Source of the DNA: CAZBBB01 sp964490005
Lineage (GTDB): Bacteria > Planctomycetota > B15-G4
Length of the DNA stretch: 44,621 bases
NCBI GenBank assembly: GCA_964490005.1
Contig: CAZBBB010000016.1
Span: forward strand, 1-44,621
Reading direction: 5' to 3'
Part shown: in pieces, positions 40,085 through 44,621 of the stretch
Layout: each line of letters begins with the position of its first letter
Position numbering within the stretch: the stretch's first letter is position 1
The notes under the pieces: model-generated
What the model was told of the DNA's origin: nothing
The model's input: only the letters and a program-made list of their open reading frames with translations
Databases searched by the model: none
Program-made: the position numbers and the translations under genes

Positions 40085-40825
40085 GTGCCGCTGACCCCCA
40101 GCCATGCCGCCGCGGCCTGGCCGCTGGCCGCGCTGCTGCCGGCGCTGCCGCTCTCGGCCCTCGTCGTCGGCACGATCGTGCCCGACCTCGAGTATCTGCT
40201 GATCCTCTCGCCCAGGCGCTGGATCTCGCACTCGCCGACGGGGCTGTTCGTCTTCTGTCTGCCGCTGGGCCTCGCCACGTGGTGGGCCTGGGAGGCGCGC
40301 GTGCGTCGGGCGCTGCTCGCGCGGCTGCCCGCGCCGTGGGCGGGTGCGCTGGCGGCGGCCCGCGCGCCGGACGCGCGCGGCGCCCTGCTCGCGGCCCTCG
40401 GCGTGCTGCTCGGCGCGGCGAGCCACATCGCCTGGGACAGTTTCACGCACAAGCACGACTGGGGCGTGCAGACCTTTCCGTGGCTGGCGCAGCCGGTGCC
40501 GCTGCTGGGCCGCCCGCTGCACAACGTGCTGCAGCACGGCAGCACGCTCGCCGGCGGCCTGGTCGTGCTGCTGTGGGTCAGGCGCTGGCGCGATCGGCAG
40601 AGGCCCGCCGTGCGCGCCAGCACCGGCGCGGCCTTCCGCGCGGTCCTGCCGCTCGGCGCGCGCCTGCTGGCCCTCGCCGCGCTCGCCGGACTCGCCAACG
40701 GACTGCGCGTGCTCGAGCGCGGGCCCGGCTGGGTGGCGGCCTTCGCGCTCATCGGCGGCATGGCGGGCTTCGCACTGGCGCTGCTGGGCCTGGGGCTGCG
40801 GCACCGCGCCACCGACGCGCCGTAG
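40085..40825 (+). CDS. DUF4184 family membrane protein
   Basis: A 246-residue membrane protein from a GTG at 40085. Its N-terminus MPLTPSHAAAAWPLA matches the typical MPFTPSHAAAALP start of DUF4184 and thus fixes the start. VVGTIVPDLEYLLI, a HSPTGLFVFCLPLG loop, ASHIAWDSFTHKHDWG (His/Asp cluster) and several transmembrane helices follow. The conserved His and Asp residues suggest a metal-dependent activity, but none has been shown. It stands 42 bases after the sigma-associated membrane protein. Confidence 0.82.
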   Translation: MPLTPSHAAAAWPLAALLPALPLSALVVGTIVPDLEYLLILSPRRWISHSPTGLFVFCLPLGLATWWAWEARVRRALLARLPAPWAGALAAARAPDARGALLAALGVLLGAASHIAWDSFTHKHDWGVQTFPWLAQPVPLLGRPLHNVLQHGSTLAGGLVVLLWVRRWRDRQRPAVRASTGAAFRAVLPLGARLLALAALAGLANGLRVLERGPGWVAAFALIGGMAGFALALLGLGLRHRATDAP

Positions 40826-40892
40826 TCGCCTCGGTCGCGCGCCGCGCGGACTTCCCGCTATGCTGGCCGCCTCTTTCGGCCGGGAGCCACCG

Positions 40893-43664
40893 ATGACCTC
40901 GTTCCGCACCCTTGGAGCGGCCGCCCTGCTGGGCGCCGTGCTCGCCCTCATGAACACCGCCGCCCGCGCGCAGGACCTGCAACTCCCCTTCGAGAAGCAC
41001 GTGCTCGACAACGGGCTGCAGGTCGTGATCCACGAAGACCACAGCGACCCGGTCGTGGCCGTGTTCGTCGTCTACCACGTCGGCAGCGGCCGCGAGGAGG
41101 TCGGGCGCAGCGGCTTCGCGCACCTGTTCGAGCACCTGATGTTCCAGGGCAGCGCGAACGTCGGCGACGACCAGCACTTCAAGATCGTCAGCGAGGCCGG
41201 CGGCACGCTCAACGGCACGACCAACCGCGACCGCACCAACTACTTCGAGACGCTGCCCTCCAACCAGCTCGAGACGGCGCTGTGGCTCGAGGCCGACCGC
41301 ATGGGCTTTTTGCTGCCCGCGATCACGATCGAGAAGCTCGACAACCAGCGCGACGTCGTGAAGAACGAGCGCCGCCAGAACTACGAGAACGTCCCGTACC
41401 GCCGCGCCGAGGCTCCCGTCATGGCGGCGCTGTACCCGGCCGAGCACCCCTACAGCTGGCTGACCATCGGCAGCCACGAAGACCTCACGGCCGCCAGCCT
41501 GGAGGACGTGCACGCCTTCTTCCGCCGCTGGTACGGCCCCAACAACGCCACGCTCGCGATCGGCGGCGACGTCGACCCGGCGGCGGCCCTCGCGCTCGTC
41601 GAGAAGTACTTCGGCTCGATCCCGCGCGGGCCCGAGGTGGCGCGCCCGACGCCGCGCCCCGTCACGCTGGCGAGCACGACGCGGCTCGTCGTCGAGGACG
41701 AGGTCAAGCTGCCGCAGATCGACATCGTCTGGCCGACCGTGCCGCACGGCCACGCCGACGAGGCGGCCCTCGACCTGCTCACGGCCGTGCTCTCGGCCAA
41801 CAAGTCGGCGCTGCTCGACCGCGCGCTGACCGTCGACGAGGTGCTCGCGACGCAGGTCACGGCCTGGCACCAGGCCGGCGAGCTGGCCGGCGAACTGCGC
41901 GTCTCGGTGCGCAGCGCGCCCGGCGTCAGCCTCGACACCCTCGAGGCGCGCGTGCGCGGCATCCTGGCGAAGCTCGCCGTCGACGGCGTCGACCCGGCGC
42001 AACTGCAGCGCCAGAAGAACCGCCACGAGGCGCGCGTGATCAACCAGTTCGAGACGGTCTCGGCGCGCACCTCCGCGCTGGCCGAGGCCAACGTGTTCGA
42101 CGGCGACCCGGCGGCCGCGACGCGCTCGCTCAAGCAGATCATGGCCGTCACGCCCGAGCAGGTGCTCGCCGCCCTGCGGCGCTACGTGCTCGACCGGCCG
42201 GCCGTCATCGCCTCGATCGTGCCGCGCGGGCACCTCGAGCTGGCCGCCAGCGGCCGCACCGAAGGGCAGCAGCTCGCCGAGAGCGGCCTCGATCGCAGCG
42301 CGCGCCCGGCCGCCGGCCCCGAGCCGGGCTTCCGCGCGCCGGCCATCTGGCACGAGAGCTGGGGCAACGGCGTGGCGCTCACCGGCACGAAGTACACCGA
42401 GCTGCCGCTCGTGACGCTCTCGCTCTCGATGCCCGGCGGGCGGCTGCGCGACGAGGCCGACACGGCCGGCCTAGCCTCGCTGACCGCCGAGCTGATGAAC
42501 GAGGGCACCACCGAACTCGACACGCTGGCCTTCGCCGACGCGCTCGACGAGCTGGGCGCGAGCCTTTCGGTGCGCGCCGACGACGACGAGCTGCACGTCT
42601 CGCTGCGCACCCTCGAGCGGCACCTGCCGCGCGCGGCCGCCCTGCTGCAGGACGTCGTGCGCCGCCCGCGCTTCGACCCGGCCGACTTCGAGCGCCTCAA
42701 GCGCCAGCGCCTCGCGGCCCTCGCCACGCGCGGCGACTCCATCCGCTCGATCACCGAGCGCGCCTGGGACCGCGTGCAGTACGGCAAGGACCAGCCCGCC
42801 GGTTGGCCCGGCGCCGGCACCGAGCAGAGCGTCGCCAACCTCACGCTCGACGACGTCCAGGGTTTCTGGCAGCGGCACGTCGTGCCGACCGGCGCGCGCC
42901 TCGTCGCCGTCGGCGACGTCGACGCCGCCGCGCTGCGCGAACTGCTCCCCGAGCTGGCCGGCGACTGGCGCGGCGAGCCCCTGCCGCCGCTGGCCGAGGG
43001 CCCGCGGCCGCGCGCGAACGGCACGCGCATCTACCTCGTCGACAAGCCCGGCGCCCCGCAGTCCGAGATCCGCATCGGGCACGCCGGCATCCCCTCGACC
43101 GCCGACGACTGGTATCCGCTCAGCGTCATGAACTACGTGCTGGGCGGCGCCTTCAGCTCGCGCATCAACATGAACCTGCGCGAGGACAAGGGCTACACCT
43201 ACGGCGCGCGCAGCGGCTTCTCGGGCGGCCTGCGCCCCGGCACCTTCACCGCCAGCGCCGGCGTGCGCACCGACGTCACGGCCGAGTCGGTGGCCGAGTT
43301 CATGAAGGAGCTGGCCGCGATCCGCGACGGCGTCACCGACGCCGAGCGCGCCTTCGCCGCCGACGCGCTGCGCCAGGCCGCCTCGCGGCAGTACGAGTCG
43401 GTCGGCGCCCTCGCCGGCATGCTCGACGCCATCAGCGCGCTCGGCTACCCCGACGACTACGTCGCCCAGCGCCTCGCGCGGCTCGGCCGGCTCACGTCCG
43501 ACGACCTGTCGCGCATGGCGCGCGAGTACGTCAACCCCGACGCGATGTCGATCCTCGTCGTCGGCGACGCCGCCAAGGTGCGCGAGCCGCTCGCGGCGCT
43601 CGGCTACGGCGAGCCGATCGAGCTGGACATCGACGGCAATCCGGTCGATGGGGCGGGGAGCTGA
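40893..43664 (+). CDS. M16 family zinc metallopeptidase, two fused units
   Basis: A 923-residue exported peptidase. A signal peptide (LGAAALLGAVLALMNTAARA) precedes two M16 units. The first (about 30-440) has the inverted zinc motif H77-L-F-E80-H81 in FAHLFEHLMFQGSANVG, the NRDRTNYFETLP strand and the downstream LWLEADRMGFL region. The second (about 460-905) lacks HxxEH; the equivalent helix reads LASLTAELMNEGT. It keeps the substrate-binding R/Y pair region (INMNLREDKGYTYGARSGF), as usual for M16 where one half is catalytic. It probably degrades peptides outside the cytoplasm. GGGAG lies seven bases before the ATG at 40893. Confidence 0.93.
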   Translation: MTSFRTLGAAALLGAVLALMNTAARAQDLQLPFEKHVLDNGLQVVIHEDHSDPVVAVFVVYHVGSGREEVGRSGFAHLFEHLMFQGSANVGDDQHFKIVSEAGGTLNGTTNRDRTNYFETLPSNQLETALWLEADRMGFLLPAITIEKLDNQRDVVKNERRQNYENVPYRRAEAPVMAALYPAEHPYSWLTIGSHEDLTAASLEDVHAFFRRWYGPNNATLAIGGDVDPAAALALVEKYFGSIPRGPEVARPTPRPVTLASTTRLVVEDEVKLPQIDIVWPTVPHGHADEAALDLLTAVLSANKSALLDRALTVDEVLATQVTAWHQAGELAGELRVSVRSAPGVSLDTLEARVRGILAKLAVDGVDPAQLQRQKNRHEARVINQFETVSARTSALAEANVFDGDPAAATRSLKQIMAVTPEQVLAALRRYVLDRPAVIASIVPRGHLELAASGRTEGQQLAESGLDRSARPAAGPEPGFRAPAIWHESWGNGVALTGTKYTELPLVTLSLSMPGGRLRDEADTAGLASLTAELMNEGTTELDTLAFADALDELGASLSVRADDDELHVSLRTLERHLPRAAALLQDVVRRPRFDPADFERLKRQRLAALATRGDSIRSITERAWDRVQYGKDQPAGWPGAGTEQSVANLTLDDVQGFWQRHVVPTGARLVAVGDVDAAALRELLPELAGDWRGEPLPPLAEGPRPRANGTRIYLVDKPGAPQSEIRIGHAGIPSTADDWYPLSVMNYVLGGAFSSRINMNLREDKGYTYGARSGFSGGLRPGTFTASAGVRTDVTAESVAEFMKELAAIRDGVTDAERAFAADALRQAASRQYESVGALAGMLDAISALGYPDDYVAQRLARLGRLTSDDLSRMAREYVNPDAMSILVVGDAAKVREPLAALGYGEPIELDIDGNPVDGAGS

Positions 43665-43686
43665 GGGCAGCGAGGCCGGGAATCCC

Positions 43687-43764
43687 CTCGCCTCCGGCCA
43701 CGTGACGCCTCCGGCTCGCGGACCCCCGGCCGCGCCGCCCGGAGAGCGCTCGCTTCGCCTCGGG
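43687..43764. repeat. Interspersed 78-bp intergenic repeat, copy 2
   Basis: The second copy of the repeat at 18202-18279, same orientation and length, 72 of 78 positions identical. It starts 22 bases after the stop of the M16 peptidase gene. The six differences fall in two short clusters in the middle and right part; the left 33 bases and the right 17 bases are unchanged. Confidence 0.75.
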
Positions 43765-44205
43765 GGGGGAGGGCGCGCGCGATAGTCCAATCAGGGTGAT
43801 GCGACGTGGGAGCGACGCGATGTGCGGCGCTTGTCGGTCCCAAAGCCTGCGCCTACGATGGCCGCGCATCGCAGGGAGAAGCGAGTGGGCCTGAGGACGT
43901 CGCGGAGAGCGAGGGAGCTCGGTTGTCGCAACACCGCCGCGTTGGAGTCGGCACTGCGCCACGGCACCGGGCAGAGGTGCGTTGTCGAGACGCGTGCATC
44001 GGTGACTACCGCGCGCACCGAGGGGTGACGATCCGTGCTGGTGAAGCAGACTTCGGTGCGTTCGCGACTTGTGCCCGCCAAGTCAGTCCGAGAGTTGGCG
44101 TGATGGGTAGTGCTGGGACGGCAGCTACTTTGCGATCACGGGTCGGTCGATTTCCTGATGGGCATCCCGGCGAGTTCTGGGTGATCCACCAATCCTTGGA
44201 GTGAC
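43765..44205. other. Gene-poor stretch of lower GC before the restriction-modification gene
   Basis: About 440 bases with no recognisable protein. Open frames exist on both strands (the longest rightward one ends one base before hsdM), but their translations look like random high-Arg/Ala sequence and lack ribosome binding sites. I see no tRNA or direct-repeat attachment site. The hsdM promoter should be in the right half. Confidence 0.5.
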
Positions 44206-44621
44206 ATGGAACAGGGACAGCTGAACTGGATCGCCAACTTCATCTGGGGTATCGCAGACGACGTGCTGCGGGATCTCTACGTCCGCGGCAAGTATCGCGA
44301 CGTCATCCTGCCCATGACCGTGCTGCGCCGGCTTGACGCGGTGCTGGAGCCGACCAAGAGGGCTGTGCTCGACATGAAGGCCTCGCTCGACAAGGCGAAG
44401 ATCACCAACCAGGACCAGGCCCTGCGCCAGGCGGCGGGCCAGGCCTTCTACAACACGTCGAAGTTCACGCTGCGCGATCTCAAGGCCCGCGCCAGCCAGC
44501 AGCAGCTCAAAGCCGACTTCGAGGCCTACCTCGACGGCTTCTCGCCCAACGTTCAGGACATCCTCGAGAACTTCGAGTTCCGCAACCAGATCCCGCGGCT
44601 CTCGAAGGCCGACGCGCTGGG
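44206..44621 (+). CDS. hsdM: Type I restriction-modification system DNA methyltransferase subunit HsdM (N-terminal part, cut by window edge)
   Basis: From ATG 44206 the frame stays open to the window end (138 complete codons). The product begins MEQGQLNWIANFIWGIADDV and continues with LRDLYVRGKYRDVILPMTVL, RRLDAVLEPTK, FYNTSKFTLRDL and NVQDILENFEFRNQIPRLSK. This is the HsdM N-terminal helical domain that precedes the N6-adenine methyltransferase domain. HsdM methylates the host recognition site and forms the M2S core of the type I complex. TTGGAG lies six bases before the ATG. hsdS and hsdR would be expected beyond the right edge. Confidence 0.92.
   Translation, partial: MEQGQLNWIANFIWGIADDVLRDLYVRGKYRDVILPMTVLRRLDAVLEPTKRAVLDMKASLDKAKITNQDQALRQAAGQAFYNTSKFTLRDLKARASQQQLKADFEAYLDGFSPNVQDILENFEFRNQIPRLSKADAL

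Noticed and set aside
43806..44204. A 132-residue rightward frame ending just before hsdM
   Set aside because: Its position suggested an antitoxin or regulator, but it has no ribosome binding site, no recognisable motif and random-looking composition.

Overview
The window is a very GC-rich bacterial chromosome segment (44 of 60 bases are G/C in 10801-10860, for example). Its gene content points to the Planctomycetota: Ser/Thr kinases fused to WD40 or TPR sensor regions, with a DWG in place of DFG in one of them; several secreted FG-GAP, beta-helix and 'GL..PFKGG' proteins; ECF sigma factors; and a fused formiminotransferase-cyclodeaminase. The phylum assignment is an inference from gene families. 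I see no rRNA, tRNA, CRISPR array or transposase.

Layout. (1) 1-9001: two divergent gene trains meet at 6971-7148. Leftward run a desaturase, an FAD oxidoreductase, DUF1365, a cyclopropane-fatty-acid-synthase-like methyltransferase (CFA), then nadA, a polysaccharide deacetylase and a carbamoyltransferase cut by the window edge. Rightward run DUF1295 and a second CFA-type methyltransferase. Junctions overlap by 1-8 bases or are very short. (2) 9085-11887: a B12-binding protein carrying the CarH light-sensing residues but no DNA-binding domain, a double fasciclin-domain protein and an ECF sigma factor. Together with (1) this resembles a light or singlet-oxygen responsive lipid-remodelling module. 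(3) 11921-14961: a DprE1/DprE2-like pair facing a GT2 glycosyltransferase. (4) 15020-19391: a DUF481 protein, a 33-residue Lys-rich peptide, a formiminotransferase-cyclodeaminase with an inserted C2H2 zinc-finger-like segment, and two tandem DUF6265 lipoproteins. (5) 19592-23762: large secreted FG-GAP and beta-helix proteins of visibly lower GC, a 71-residue protein and an orphan nucleotidyltransferase. (6) 23784-30608: the oxidative pentose phosphate enzymes (zwf, pgl, gnd) with a YciI-like lipoprotein, interleaved with two secreted proteins. (7) 30737-38786: Dps, a kinase with 15 WD40 repeats, a small secreted protein, a kinase with a TPR-like region and a Coq7-like diiron protein. (8) 38818-43664: an ECF sigma factor with an overlapping membrane protein, DUF4184, and a double-unit M16 peptidase. 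(9) After a 78-bp repeat and about 440 bp without a convincing gene, a type I restriction-modification hsdM gene begins and runs off the window.

The most interesting system is the lipid-modification divergon with its stand-alone CarH-type B12 photoreceptor candidate. The desaturase leader can also fold into a long hairpin that hides its ribosome binding site. Secondary points of interest are the zinc-finger insert in the folate enzyme, the DprE1/E2-like pair outside Actinobacteria, and an uncharacterised module shared by three secreted proteins.
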